Assembly (NCBI GenBank): GCA_902774055.1
Contig: CACYGX010000009.1
Location: forward strand, 1 to 64,000
Reading direction: 5' to 3'
DNA from: an uncultured Bacteroidales bacterium
Lineage (GTDB): Bacteria > Bacteroidota > Bacteroidia > Bacteroidales > Muribaculaceae
DNA length: 64,000 bases
Position 1 is the first letter of the stretch; the number at the start of each line of letters is the position of its first letter. Under the pieces are notes generated by a model, which was not told the origin of the DNA, made no database searches, and saw nothing but the letters and a program-made list of their open reading frames with translations. The translations under genes and the position numbers were made by a program. Below, piece after piece: positions 40,459 to 50,600 of this stretch.

Positions 40459-42447
40459 ATGAGACTGACTACTCTTTTTTCGTTGATTTTACTCTCAACA
40501 GTAATGGCGCTGGCCGGTCCGCGTCAAAACATTGTGAGCAACGTTGACGGTGATGTGAACGCCGATGGCGATGTCACGATTGCTGATGTCAATGTGGTGA
40601 TTGATGCCATCTTGAGGGGCATCCCTAACATGAATTGCGATGTCAATGAGGATGGCGATATCACGATTGCCGACGTTAATGTGCTAATCGACATCATCCT
40701 GCGTGGTCCCCAGACCCACATGGTCGATAGGGGTATGTACATGGGCCTGATAGGCTTTAACCAGACCTTGAACACCAAGCCGATTGCCTATCTGGACTCC
40801 ACATCGGTTCCCGAGTTCAATGGCTTTGTTTCCTCGCTGACCACACAGCCCGGACGACTGCTTTATTATTCGGTAGATAACGCATTGAATGCGCTCACCA
40901 CTGCCGACCATCCCGAGAACCTGCAGAATGTGGCCATAGTGACCTTTACCGAGGGTCTGGACCAAGGTTCACTGATGATGACCGACAAGTATGAGACCGA
41001 GGCCGAATATGCGGCCGAATTGAAAGACCGCATCGACAACGTGCGCGTCTATGGCCGTCAGGTGAAGGCTTACACCGTGGGCCTGCTGAACAATGACAAC
41101 GTGAAGGACGAGGCTCAGTTCCGCAACAACCTTTACTCGCTGTCCAGCGACTCGACCAAGGCCATGGAGGTGACTAATATGGCCGAGGTGAACACCAAGT
41201 TCCAGAGCATTGCCGACGACCTGGTGAGCCGCAACATGTCCGAGACCCTGACGCTGGTATTCCCTGGCGTGGGAACAGGTACTCGCATCCGCTTCACCCT
41301 TGACGAGGTGAACGGCAACACCGTTGATGACTCTGAGGTTTACATCGAGGGAACCTTCTCTCTCAAGACCCGCAGCCTGACCAACATCGTTTATAAGGGC
41401 ATGACCTGCACCGCCGGTGATAGCGTTGCCGCTACCGATGTCGATGGCATGTTTGTGAAGATGGTCTTTGGTGGTATCCAACTGGATTCTGAGGAACGCA
41501 TCGTGAAGAACAACATCCAGGAGTGGTACTGGGTTGAGGACCAGAACGCTTGGGAGCCCAGCACAGAATTCACGGCAAGCAACTTGCCCGATGTCGAGAG
41601 CACCTACTCCAGTGCCCTGGTGATGCTGCTGCTCGATTGCAGCTCGGTGGTTGACGACAACTTTGCTGAGTTGCAGAGTGCTGCCAATGCCTTCATTGAG
41701 CGCATGATGAACTACAACACCATCCCTGGCCTGTTTACCGTTAATGGCGTATCCTTCCAGATGGTAGCCATCGAGGGCGGAACCTTCACCATGGGCGCCG
41801 ACAGCGCTATGGTGGATGCAGGCATTGCCAATCCCGATGAGATGCCCGCTCACGAGGTGACCTTATCGCCCTATAGCATCGGCCAGACCGAGGTGACTCA
41901 GGAACTGTGGCAGGCTGTGATGACAGGCAACCCCAGCAGCTTCAAGGGTGACCCGAAGCGTCCCGTTGAGCAGGTAAGTTGGGAAGACTGCCAGGAGTTC
42001 ATCCTTCGCTTGAATGCTATTACGGGTAAGGCCTTCCGCCTGCCCACCGAGGCCGAATGGGAATATGCAGCCCGTGGCGCCAACAAGAGCCGTGGCACTA
42101 CCTATGCCGGCAGTGACGTCATCGACGAGGTGGCATGGTACCTTTATAACAGTTATGCAGTCGGTGTTGGCAGTCCTGACTATGGCACCCATGCCGTCTC
42201 GACCAAGCATGGCAACGAACTCAACCTGTATGACATGTCGGGTAACGTCTATGAGTGGTGTGCCGACTGGTATGGTCCTTATACCGAGGAGGCTCAGGCC
42301 AACCCCGTTGGTCCCCAGGAGGGCACGCGCCGCGTGACCCGTGGTGGTGGCTGGTTCAGCGTGGGCACAGACTGCCGCGTGAACACCCGCAACTACGAGG
42401 CTCCCAACACCCGCAACTATTCGTTAGGCTTCCGCCTCGCATTGTAA
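40459..42447 (+). CDS. Secreted protein: N-terminal dockerin pair, vWA-like region, C-terminal FGE-sulfatase fold
   Basis: 662 residues. Signal peptide about 1-20. Two dockerin-like repeats at about 28-83 (GDVNADGDVTIADVNVVI, CDVNEDGDITIADVNVLI). Residues 90-420 look like a von Willebrand A-type domain with strands out of the usual order: the metal-site-like strand VMLLLDCSSVVDD comes near residue 395 instead of at the start. From about residue 430 to the end is an FGE-sulfatase (SUMF1) domain: GGTFTMGAD, QTEVTQELWQAVM, RLPTEAEWEYAARG, MSGNVYEWCADWYG, RVTRGGGWFSVGTD and SLGFRLAL. The paired cysteines of true formylglycine-generating enzymes are missing, so it is probably a binding or structural version. 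A terminator follows. Confidence 0.85.
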   Translation: MRLTTLFSLILLSTVMALAGPRQNIVSNVDGDVNADGDVTIADVNVVIDAILRGIPNMNCDVNEDGDITIADVNVLIDIILRGPQTHMVDRGMYMGLIGFNQTLNTKPIAYLDSTSVPEFNGFVSSLTTQPGRLLYYSVDNALNALTTADHPENLQNVAIVTFTEGLDQGSLMMTDKYETEAEYAAELKDRIDNVRVYGRQVKAYTVGLLNNDNVKDEAQFRNNLYSLSSDSTKAMEVTNMAEVNTKFQSIADDLVSRNMSETLTLVFPGVGTGTRIRFTLDEVNGNTVDDSEVYIEGTFSLKTRSLTNIVYKGMTCTAGDSVAATDVDGMFVKMVFGGIQLDSEERIVKNNIQEWYWVEDQNAWEPSTEFTASNLPDVESTYSSALVMLLLDCSSVVDDNFAELQSAANAFIERMMNYNTIPGLFTVNGVSFQMVAIEGGTFTMGADSAMVDAGIANPDEMPAHEVTLSPYSIGQTEVTQELWQAVMTGNPSSFKGDPKRPVEQVSWEDCQEFILRLNAITGKAFRLPTEAEWEYAARGANKSRGTTYAGSDVIDEVAWYLYNSYAVGVGSPDYGTHAVSTKHGNELNLYDMSGNVYEWCADWYGPYTEEAQANPVGPQEGTRRVTRGGGWFSVGTDCRVNTRNYEAPNTRNYSLGFRLAL

Positions 42448-42473
42448 AAATTATTTTCATCCTAATCCACAAG

Positions 42474-42512
42474 CACCCGATGATGACCCGTCGTCTCATC
42501 GGGTGCATTTTA
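42474..42512 (+). terminator. Terminator of the dockerin/FGE-fold gene
   Basis: CACCCGATGA pairs with TCATCGGGTG and is followed by CATTTT. It ends 18 bp before the next gene starts. Confidence 0.85.
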
Positions 42513-42529
42513 AACAAAGGCATCTAATC

Positions 42530-43309
42530 ATGTTACTCATTATCATTACGGCCCTGATACCGGCGGTGATTCTCGGCTGGTGGATTTATCAGAAGGACTC
42601 CTTGAGGCCCGAGCCGTTGCGCATGCTCATCCAGGCCTTCCTTTATGGCGTTGGCTCTACGTTCGTCACCTTGGTGATTACCCAGTTGCTGGGGATGATA
42701 GGCCTGCTGGTCTATGACCTGGGATCGTTCACTGGAGCGGTGGGCACGGCACTATTTGCCGCTGCATTGCCCGAGGAGATGGCCAAGTTGCTCATGCTGT
42801 GGCTGTTCCTGCGCAAGAATCCCTATTATGATGAGTATTTTGACGGTATCGTCTATGCCGCTTGTGTGGGTTTGGGATTTGCCGGGACCGAGAACATCCT
42901 TTATCTGTTGCAGAGCGAGAACTGGTTGGGCACAGCAGTCATCCGTGGTGTCACGGCAGTGCCTGCCCATTTTGCCATCGCCTGCGCCATGGGCTATTTC
43001 TACAGCAAGCGCCACTTTGGCGACCGCTCGACAGTCACTGCGGTGTGCATTTTGGCAGTTCCCGTGCTCATTCACTGGGTCTATGACGCATTGGCCTTCA
43101 GCGAGGGCATCTTCCCTGCATTGTCGGTACTCATCAACGTGTTGTTTGTCCTGCTCATTTGGCGCGTCTATAGGAGCACGATGAACCGCATTGCCGAACT
43201 GCAACAGCGAGACCACACCCGCATGACCCCGCCGCCCCTCCCCGGCAGCGGCCCAACTCCGCCGCCCTTCCCGGGCAGCGACCAAAACAACAACACTCCT
43301 ATGGCCTAG
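42530..43309 (+). CDS. PrsW family intramembrane metalloprotease
   Basis: 259 residues, about seven helices. The PrsW motifs are present: AALPEEMAKLLMLW (the EExxK motif), FDGIVYAACVGLGFAGTENILY (ExxxE-type Glu and membrane Asn) and TAVPAHFAIACAMGYF and VLIHWVYDALAF, whose His residues complete the metal site. PrsW cleaves membrane anti-sigma factors in Firmicutes; the target here is unknown. The C-terminal 35 residues are a proline-rich cytoplasmic tail (TPPPLPGSGPTPPPFPGSD). The ATG at 42530 is preferred to an earlier in-frame start at 42503, which falls in the terminator stem. Confidence 0.88.
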   Translation: MLLIIITALIPAVILGWWIYQKDSLRPEPLRMLIQAFLYGVGSTFVTLVITQLLGMIGLLVYDLGSFTGAVGTALFAAALPEEMAKLLMLWLFLRKNPYYDEYFDGIVYAACVGLGFAGTENILYLLQSENWLGTAVIRGVTAVPAHFAIACAMGYFYSKRHFGDRSTVTAVCILAVPVLIHWVYDALAFSEGIFPALSVLINVLFVLLIWRVYRSTMNRIAELQQRDHTRMTPPPLPGSGPTPPPFPGSDQNNNTPMA

Positions 43310-43328
43310 TGCCACAGGAGTGTTTTGT
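43291..43328 (+). terminator. Hairpin overlapping the end of the PrsW gene
   Basis: AACACTCCT (43292-43300) and AGGAGTGTT (43316-43324) form a 9-bp stem with the PrsW stop codon in its loop. It may end transcription of both convergent genes. Confidence 0.6.
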
Positions 43329-43357
43329 AATATTAGCAATCTAGCGGTTGCCAGCAA

Positions 43358-44995
43358 CTATTCCTTGGTTTTCTTCACCAGGCGTTCATATTCGGGGTTG
43401 CCCTCGCGCAGCAGGCGGTCGAAGCGCTCGCGGTCATTGAGGACATCTAGGGCGGCCTTCAGGTCGCGGTTGCGGTGGTTGATGATGACGTTATAGGCGC
43501 TTTGGTCGCCATACACGTCACGGGCAATCAGGCCCTTGATGATGTCCTTGAGCAACTGTTCGCTCGTGCGGTACTTCTCTTCGTCAAATTTCACGCTGTC
43601 TTTTTCGCCCATGGCGATGAAATCGCGCATCATCTCGTCGGTGACAACAAAACCGTTGTCAAATTCCTTGAGCGTCGCGAATTGCTTGCTGATGCCCTTG
43701 CGGTGCTTGTCAACGTACTGGATGACGTACTGGTTGATGATGCCCTTGGCACTCATGTCGCGGTAGTAGGTCGAGTACTCGGTGGTGTCGATGGGCACAT
43801 ACACGTCGGGCATCACGCCTCCGCCACCATAGATGGTGCGGCCATGCAATCGTGTGGTGTATCGCAGGGTGTCATTGAACTGGATACTGTCCAGGCAGTA
43901 GTATTCACCCTCGTTGGCACGCTCGAGCAGTTCGTTCTCGTAGGCCTTTTTGTCGCCAGGTTTGTAGGGCTTCTGGATACAGCGTCCGCTGGGCGTGTAA
44001 TAGCGGGCCACGGTAAGGCGCATCATCGAGCCATCCTCGAACTTGAACGGCCTCTGCACCAATCCCTTGCCGAAGGTCCTGCGACCCACGATCACGGCAC
44101 GGTCCCAGTCCTGCATCGCTCCCGCGAAGATTTCGGCCGCCGAAGCCGAGTACTGGTTCACCATGACCACCATGTGCAGGTCCTTGTAATCGCCCCAACC
44201 GTTGGCGTTGGCCTCGTTGCGCGGGGAATTGGCGCCCTCGGTATAGACCATCAATTGGCCACGGTCCAGGAACTCGTTGCACATGTCGATGGCGGCATTG
44301 AGATAGCCACCGCCGTTATCGCTCAGGTCCATCACCAGTTGGGTCATGCCCTGTTTCTTGAGTTCCTTGAGGGCATCCATCATCTCCTCGTGGGTCTTGG
44401 CTCCAAAGCGTGATATGCGCAGGTAACCCGTCCGTTCGTCGAGCATATACTGGGCATCGATGCTGTGCAGGGGGATATTGTCGCGCGTGATGCGGAAGGT
44501 GATCAACTCTTTCACGCCCGGGCGTTTCACCTTAATGGTGACCTGGGAACCCTTCTTGCCGCGCAACCGCTTCTGGATGTCGCTGTTCTTCATCTTCACG
44601 CCAGCGATGGTCGAGTCGTTGACATAGATGATGCGGTCGCCTGCCAGCACACCAACGCGCTCGCTGGGGCCGCCTGGTATGGTCTGGATGACGTACAGGG
44701 TGTCCTGGTTCATGTTGAACTGGATGCCCACGCCGCTAAATTCGCCTTGCAGGGGCTCCTCGAGTTCCTTTGTCTCTTTGGCGTCGGTATAGGACGAGTG
44801 GGGGTCCAGACTCTCAAGCATGCCCTTGATGGCGTCCTCGATGAGTTTTTCCTCGTTGACCGAGTCCACATACAGGGTGCTGATGGCATACTCGGCGTTC
44901 AATAGTTTCTGCATCTGTTGGGGCATGGCGCGCTGGGCGGCAGCGGTCACTGACAGTGCCAGAAACAAACTGATGGTAACTAGTATTTTATTCAT
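43358..44995 (-). CDS. Carboxy-terminal processing peptidase (S41 family)
   Basis: 545 residues. A signal peptide (about 1-20) is followed by an N-terminal cap, a PDZ domain (about 85-165: GVGIQFNMNQDTLYVIQTIPGG, VGVLAGDRIIYVND) and the S41 core. The catalytic Ser is in VVMVNQYSASAAEIFAGAM and the general-base Lys is in GRRTFGKGLVQ. A C-terminal helical region of about 150 residues follows. It cleaves proteins from their C-terminus in the periplasm. It lies 3 bp after coaD in an operon with parE. Confidence 0.94.
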   Translation of the reverse strand: MNKILVTISLFLALSVTAAAQRAMPQQMQKLLNAEYAISTLYVDSVNEEKLIEDAIKGMLESLDPHSSYTDAKETKELEEPLQGEFSGVGIQFNMNQDTLYVIQTIPGGPSERVGVLAGDRIIYVNDSTIAGVKMKNSDIQKRLRGKKGSQVTIKVKRPGVKELITFRITRDNIPLHSIDAQYMLDERTGYLRISRFGAKTHEEMMDALKELKKQGMTQLVMDLSDNGGGYLNAAIDMCNEFLDRGQLMVYTEGANSPRNEANANGWGDYKDLHMVVMVNQYSASAAEIFAGAMQDWDRAVIVGRRTFGKGLVQRPFKFEDGSMMRLTVARYYTPSGRCIQKPYKPGDKKAYENELLERANEGEYYCLDSIQFNDTLRYTTRLHGRTIYGGGGVMPDVYVPIDTTEYSTYYRDMSAKGIINQYVIQYVDKHRKGISKQFATLKEFDNGFVVTDEMMRDFIAMGEKDSVKFDEEKYRTSEQLLKDIIKGLIARDVYGDQSAYNVIINHRNRDLKAALDVLNDRERFDRLLREGNPEYERLVKKTKE

Positions 44996-44998
44996 TTT

Positions 44999-45505
44999 TT
45001 AGTCTTTGGATTGTAGGATTGAGGTATCGGCACCCTCAGGGAGATAGGGGCTCACGTCCTGGCCGTAGCGCACCAGCTCGCGCACGATGCTGCTGCTGAT
45101 GTGGCTGTATTCGGGCAGGGTATAAAGCAAGATGGTCTCGATGCCTGTCAGGTCACGGTTGATCTCGGCCAGGTGTTTCTCGTTCTCGAAGTCCTGGATG
45201 AGCCTCACGCCACGCACAATGAACTGTGCGCCCACCTCGCGGGCCAAGTCAACGGTAAGGCCCGAGTAGGTGCGGACTTCGACGTGCGGATCGTCCTTGA
45301 ACACGCTTTCGATCCACGCCTTGCGCTGCTCCATGGTCATGAATGACCGCTTGTCGGCATTCACGCCGATGGCGATGATAAAGCGGTCGAACAGCGGCAA
45401 CGCGCGCCTCACGATGGACTCGTGGCCGCGGGTAAACGGGTCGAACGACCCTGGGAACAGCGCGATGCGCTGGCCTTGGTTATCAATGTACTGTGATGTC
45501 TTCAT
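44999..45505 (-). CDS. coaD: Phosphopantetheine adenylyltransferase
   Basis: 168 residues. The nucleotidyltransferase motif is [22 protein letters not shown] (TxGH type), with [22 protein letters not shown] and the ISSSIVREL motif near the C-terminus. It makes dephospho-CoA from ATP and 4'-phosphopantetheine. The start at 45505 overlaps the parE end by 23 bp, and the short N-terminal extension before IALFPGSF is tolerable. Middle gene of the parE-coaD-S41 operon, an arrangement common in Bacteroidales. Confidence 0.93.
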   Translation of the reverse strand: MKTSQYIDNQGQRIALFPGSFDPFTRGHESIVRRALPLFDRFIIAIGVNADKRSFMTMEQRKAWIESVFKDDPHVEVRTYSGLTVDLAREVGAQFIVRGVRLIQDFENEKHLAEINRDLTGIETILLYTLPEYSHISSSIVRELVRYGQDVSPYLPEGADTSILQSKD

Positions 45506-47471
45506 CGTCCTCGTTCACTAGGTTGTCAATAATAAAACTCTGGCGCTCCATGGTGTTCTTGCCCATGAAGAAGGCGAGCATCTGCTTCACGGAGTCCTCT
45601 TTGCGCAACTGTACACGGTCCAGACGCATCTCGGGGCCGATAAAATCCTTGAATTCGTCGGGCGAGATTTCTCCCAGTCCTTTGAATCGGGTGATCTCGG
45701 CATTCTCGCCCAGCTTGTCGAGGGCCGTCAAGCGTTCCTCGTCGCTGTAGCAGTAGTAGGTCTCGACCTTCTGAGGCTTGGCCTCGCGCTTGGTGGTGCG
45801 GTTTTTGCGTTTGGCTTCCTTCTTGTTGAGTACGCGGAATAGCGGCGTCTGCAAGATGTACAGGTGGCCTGTCTTGATCAATTCAGGGCAGAACTGCAGG
45901 AAGTAGGTCAACAACAGCAGGCGGATGTGCATGCCGTCAACATCGGCATCGGTGGCGATGATAACCTTGTTGTAACGTAGTCCTTCGATGCCGTCCTCGA
46001 TGTTAAGGGCCGACTGCAGCATGGCAAATTCTGCATTGGTGATGACCTTCTTGGGGTCGAGGCCGTAGGTGTTCAGCGGCTTACCACGCAGCGAGAACAC
46101 GGCCTGGGTCTCCACGTCGCGTATCTTGGTGATCGAACCGCTTGCCGACAGACCCTCGGTGATGAAGATTGAACTATCGTCGCGGCGGTCGTTGTCCTTG
46201 GGGGCGCGGGAGTCGTTGAAGTGGACGCGACAATCGCGCAGTTTGTCGTTGTGCAGTGCGGCCTTCTTGACATTCTCGCGCACCTGCTTGCTCACGCCAG
46301 CGATGGCTTTGCGCTCGCGCTCGTTGTCCTGGATCTTCTTCAGCAGTACCTCGGCGGTCTCGGGCGCCTTGTGCAGGTAGTCGTCCAGTTCCTTCTTGAT
46401 GAAGTCGTTGATGTACTTATAGATGGTCGGGCCATCCTTCCACATGATGCTGCTACCCAACTTGATCTTGGTCTGGGACTCGAACACGGGCTCCTCGACC
46501 TTGATGCTGATAGCGGCGACGATACCGTTGCGGATGTCGCTGTACTCAAAATTCTTGCCGTAAAACTCCTTGATGGTCCTCGACAGGGCCTCGCGGAAGG
46601 CGCTCTGGTGGGTTCCGCCCTGAGTCGTGTGCTGGCCGTTGACAAACGAGTAGAACTCCTCGCCCAGTTGTGCCGCATGGGTAATGACTACCTCGATGTC
46701 GTTGCCAGTGAAGTGCATCAGCGGGTAGAGCGGATCGTTGGTCATCTTGTCCTTCACCAGGTCGCTCAGACCATTGCGGGAGTGATATTTCTTGCCGTTG
46801 AGAGTGAGCGTAAGACCCGTGTTCAAGTAGGAGTAGTTCTTGATCATCGCCTCGATGGTCTCCTCGCGGAACTGATAGTTCTTGAAGATGGTCGCATCGG
46901 GTTTGAAGCGCACCAGCGTGCCATTCTCCTCGCCCTCGGCTGCGGCAACGATACCGCTCTCCTCCTTGGCAACGCCCTCATGGTAGAGAACCGACGAGCA
47001 CTGGCCGTCGCGCACGCTGCGGATGTAGAATTCGGTGGACAAGGCGTTCACAGCCTTGATGCCCACGCCATTAAGTCCTACCGAACGCTTGTAAGTCTGC
47101 GTGTCATATTTCGCACCCGTGTTCATCTTAGACGAGGCCGCCTTGACCTGATCCAGGGGAATGCCACGGCCGTAGTCGCGAATGGTCACCATGCCTTCCA
47201 CCACGTCGATGTCGATGTTCGGCTTGGCGTAGCCCGTATTGAACTCGTCGATACTGTTGTCGATCACCTCCTTGATAAGGACGTAGATACCATCATCGTC
47301 CTGCGAACCGTCGCCCAACTTGCCGATGTACATGCCCGGGCGCTGGCGGATGTGCTCACGCGGTGACAGCGTAATCAACTTCTCATAACCACCGAAGTCG
47401 CTCACCTGTTGTCCCTGTCCGTCGGTGTTCACCTCGGACTCATTTATCTGATTCTGCTTGTCTTGTGACAT
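45483..47471 (-). CDS. parE: DNA topoisomerase IV subunit B
   Basis: 662 residues. GHKL ATPase domain: [38 protein letters not shown] and [17 protein letters not shown]. The transducer follows ([13 protein letters not shown]) and the Toprim domain has [11 protein letters not shown] and [21 protein letters not shown]. The C-terminus [15 protein letters not shown] is acidic. With ParC it separates linked daughter chromosomes. parC is not next to it within the window. A -7 box (TATCTTTG) lies at 47509-47502. Confidence 0.95.
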   Translation of the reverse strand: MSQDKQNQINESEVNTDGQGQQVSDFGGYEKLITLSPREHIRQRPGMYIGKLGDGSQDDDGIYVLIKEVIDNSIDEFNTGYAKPNIDIDVVEGMVTIRDYGRGIPLDQVKAASSKMNTGAKYDTQTYKRSVGLNGVGIKAVNALSTEFYIRSVRDGQCSSVLYHEGVAKEESGIVAAAEGEENGTLVRFKPDATIFKNYQFREETIEAMIKNYSYLNTGLTLTLNGKKYHSRNGLSDLVKDKMTNDPLYPLMHFTGNDIEVVITHAAQLGEEFYSFVNGQHTTQGGTHQSAFREALSRTIKEFYGKNFEYSDIRNGIVAAISIKVEEPVFESQTKIKLGSSIMWKDGPTIYKYINDFIKKELDDYLHKAPETAEVLLKKIQDNERERKAIAGVSKQVRENVKKAALHNDKLRDCRVHFNDSRAPKDNDRRDDSSIFITEGLSASGSITKIRDVETQAVFSLRGKPLNTYGLDPKKVITNAEFAMLQSALNIEDGIEGLRYNKVIIATDADVDGMHIRLLLLTYFLQFCPELIKTGHLYILQTPLFRVLNKKEAKRKNRTTKREAKPQKVETYYCYSDEERLTALDKLGENAEITRFKGLGEISPDEFKDFIGPEMRLDRVQLRKEDSVKQMLAFFMGKNTMERQSFIIDNLVNEDDEDITVH

Positions 47472-47501
47472 ACTTTTGGTAAAAATCTGCGTTTTAACCT
47501 A

Positions 47502-47509
47502 CAAAGATA
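47502..47509 (-). promoter_or_regulatory. Probable -7 box for the parE operon
   Basis: The minus strand reads TATCTTTG, 30 bp before the parE ATG. No TTTG at the right -33 distance. Confidence 0.45.
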
Positions 47510-47574
47510 CACAAATTATCCCAAATCCTGTGCCAGCCTCCCCATCAATAAGGATTATTAACATGTACATGGGT

Positions 47575-47602
47575 GTGAAATAAAGAACCGTCCCTTTTTC
47601 AC
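47575..47602. repeat. Partial relative of the 70-bp palindrome
   Basis: GTGAAATAAAGAACCGTCCC then TTTTTCAC: short GTGAAA/TTTCAC ends around the AGAACCGTCCC core of the 70-bp palindromes at 6854 and 17829. It may be a half-element or a chance likeness. Confidence 0.4.
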
Positions 47603-47610
47603 AGGGTAGA

Positions 47611-47648
47611 AAAAAATCGAGGGCGCGCTGTCGTCAGCGGGCCCTCGC
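47611..47648 (-). terminator. Terminator of the subtilase cassette
   Basis: CGAGGGCCCGCT and AGCGCGCCCTCG with a GACGAC loop form a strong stem followed by ATTTTTTTC on the minus strand. The same stem recurs at 53023-53060. Confidence 0.9.
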
Positions 47649-47696
47649 TCATACACATAATTGCAAAGAGTTATTATAGTGAATTAATGTCTCTCA

Positions 47697-50600
47697 TTAC
47701 TTGAGCATCTTGCTGGTGGTGATGCTGCCGTCGCTATAACGTGTGACAACGATGTTCACACCGTCAAACGGCTTGTCGGACTGTTGACCCAACGCGTTGA
47801 CATAGGTCACATCAACCACCTGACGGTTGTTGATAATCTCAATGATGCCAGTAACAATACCTTCACCATTTGTCGAGCTTTCAGCAAAACCGTACAGTCC
47901 ATCGTCACCGCCTGCGCGCAATTTAGCGCCGTTGCCTTCATCTATAACCTTTTGGTAATAAACTCGAACGGCAATCATTACGCCTGCGTCTTCACAGGGG
48001 GCAGCAAAGGCATTCTGTAACTTGAAGGGCTGATCATCCCATTCTTCCCCAAGTCTCACAACCGAAGCGTCAACATTATCCTCGATGATTGAATCAGCTA
48101 ACAAGTAGGGCATTGTCAACTTATTGGTGCACTCAAGGTAGTTGTTGTTGTCGGGATTGCGGAAGAAGTCATAATAGTTGACATTCTCATTATCAAGTAG
48201 CCATGCACGGAACCTATAAGGTACGTGTCTGCGGTTCTGTAATGCGAATCCAGGATAATTAATAGTGATAATGGGCGTATAAACACAGTATTCTGTGTTG
48301 TTCTCTTGACTCTCAGCCCAGTGACCCCACTGTGAACCATCGCTCTTAGAGCCACTTACATTGATTTCGAGCTGAATGCCGTTCACCTCACGTTCGGTAG
48401 TGGGAGCGCCATATGTATTCTCTCTGGTTGTAACAACAACACCCTTAGCCACTGTGACAGGCACATAATAGGTTACCTCGGTTGTGTTGTTGGGCAATTG
48501 TCCGTCGGTCATGGGCAACCACATCTCGGTAGCATCCTGCGGGAATGTGAAAGAATCGTTGCCGATGACGTAGGTGTCGTAACTGTTCTCAACGTGCGTT
48601 GCAGTAGCAACTGCAGAGCCGTTGGGATAAGTCCAGTTACCTTGATCACCGATTTTGTGGTGTAGCTCATAGCGCTTAATGTCTTCATCACTCTTGACAA
48701 GAACCTCGACATCACCAGTTTCCTGGCCATAAGACAGCGTCATGTTAATGTCATCGTTCACTTGAGATTGGTTGAAGATGTAGGTATTACCATTGGATCT
48801 GATGTCACTCTTGTAAACAGGAACCTCAACCGTGTTGCTGGTCAGAGTGCCAATGTGTATTGCGGCTACACCAGTGATAGTTATGGTCACAGGTTCAGCA
48901 CCTGGACTTGTCAGGGTAATGGTTGCCGTGAATTGACCTTCTTCGTTGGGAGTGAAGGTGATGACGAGGTCATTTCCATTGCCTAGGTTAGTAGTGTTGA
49001 TACTAAACGCACCGCTGGAATCAGTAAGTGTTGCAGTGATGTCTCCGGTAAGATTGTAACCTGTGACAGTTATAGTCTGGTTATATGAGTTACCAGGTTC
49101 GCCAACGAATGAGACTTGGTTAGATGATACACGGATGGTGGGATCAGTGATGCCGTAATGATTCAAAATGTATTCAATACCGCCCAAAGCATTGATCTTG
49201 CCATTACCGAAGTGGCTAGCATTAGGTCCACTGGTTACCCAAGAGTCCTTAATGGCGGATTCTGCCATTATGTTCTTGATTTCTGTAGTATTCAAATTCT
49301 TTTCACATTCTTGAGCGGCCTGCATCCATAGTGCAACAATACCAGCAGCCGCAGGGCAGGCCATCGAAGTACCTTGCATAATAGCGTAGGGTGCTGTTGA
49401 ACTGTTGACTACGAGCATGTTTTTATAATTTGTGCCGTAGTAACTGTAATCATCAACTGATGTTGTGTGGTGGTGATTAACAGCAGATGTTATCAGCGCG
49501 CCAGGAGCAGTAATCCATGGGTATTGCAGGCCCGTAGGACTTTCCTGTGGCGTTGCATAGCTCGAGAAATAGGTGATATCATCAACAGTATATGAACCTG
49601 CACTCATAGTATCTCCGTCGGAATTAACAAAAGTATTCTTACTGGTGTAAGCGCCGACTGAGATGGCATCGGGGATCGTGGATTCGTCGGATGCGGTCAT
49701 GTCATCCGAGCCATTTGTCCAAGTGTGACCATTAGTGGTCAAATTATTGAGGTTTGAGTAGTAGATATAATTATTTCTGGGTGCCCACACGTCAATTACA
49801 GCGCTGCCATTAGTGGGATAGAATTCCACAGCGAGCGTGTAATTGCTCTTGTATATGTCTCCTGAAGTGTAACTTCGAGATTGCATATAGCCGCTGGTGC
49901 CGGTGGCATAGAGAATAATCTCAGTCTTGTTATCAGAAGCAAAATAATCCTTGTATGCATAAAGTGTACCGCTATAGTAATTGCTCAAACCAGAAACGGC
50001 AGCGCCACTTGTTGTGGGATTGACATTAACCGATGTCACTACAGCTCCCGTGTTGACGTTAATCACAAGGACGCGGCAACCCATGCTTGCTACACTTGTG
50101 CTGCGACACCATGCGTTGGCAAGGATACCTTGATAAATCATTCCATTGTCGACATCTGAATAAGTGGCTTGACGTATGATTGTACCTAATGGGCTGCCGC
50201 TACTTGCATTGCCCGAAACGTGAAAACCTCCACCCTCGTCAGGGTCTGCGTCGCCAGCTTCGTTACCCGAAGCTAAAAGACAAATATTGTTTGGATGGCT
50301 GTCGCCAAAGTATTGATGAATGACACTGGAAATATAGCCGGTTCCGTCATGAGGACCATTATGTGTGCCCCAACTGTTGCTCACTACCAGAGGCTTGCCT
50401 TGTGCGGTCGCGTAGTTGTACATCCTCTGCATGGCAGTAGCAATACGTGTATCTGCCAAATCATTTGTGCCAGCTAAATACAAATCTGCGCCGGGCGCCA
50501 TACCGCCATAGGTTGCATGAGCATGGTCGTCGGTGACGGTCACATTAGTGCCGTTGACAATAACGCTTGAGCCACCGGCAATAGAACTGGTGTGCGTACC

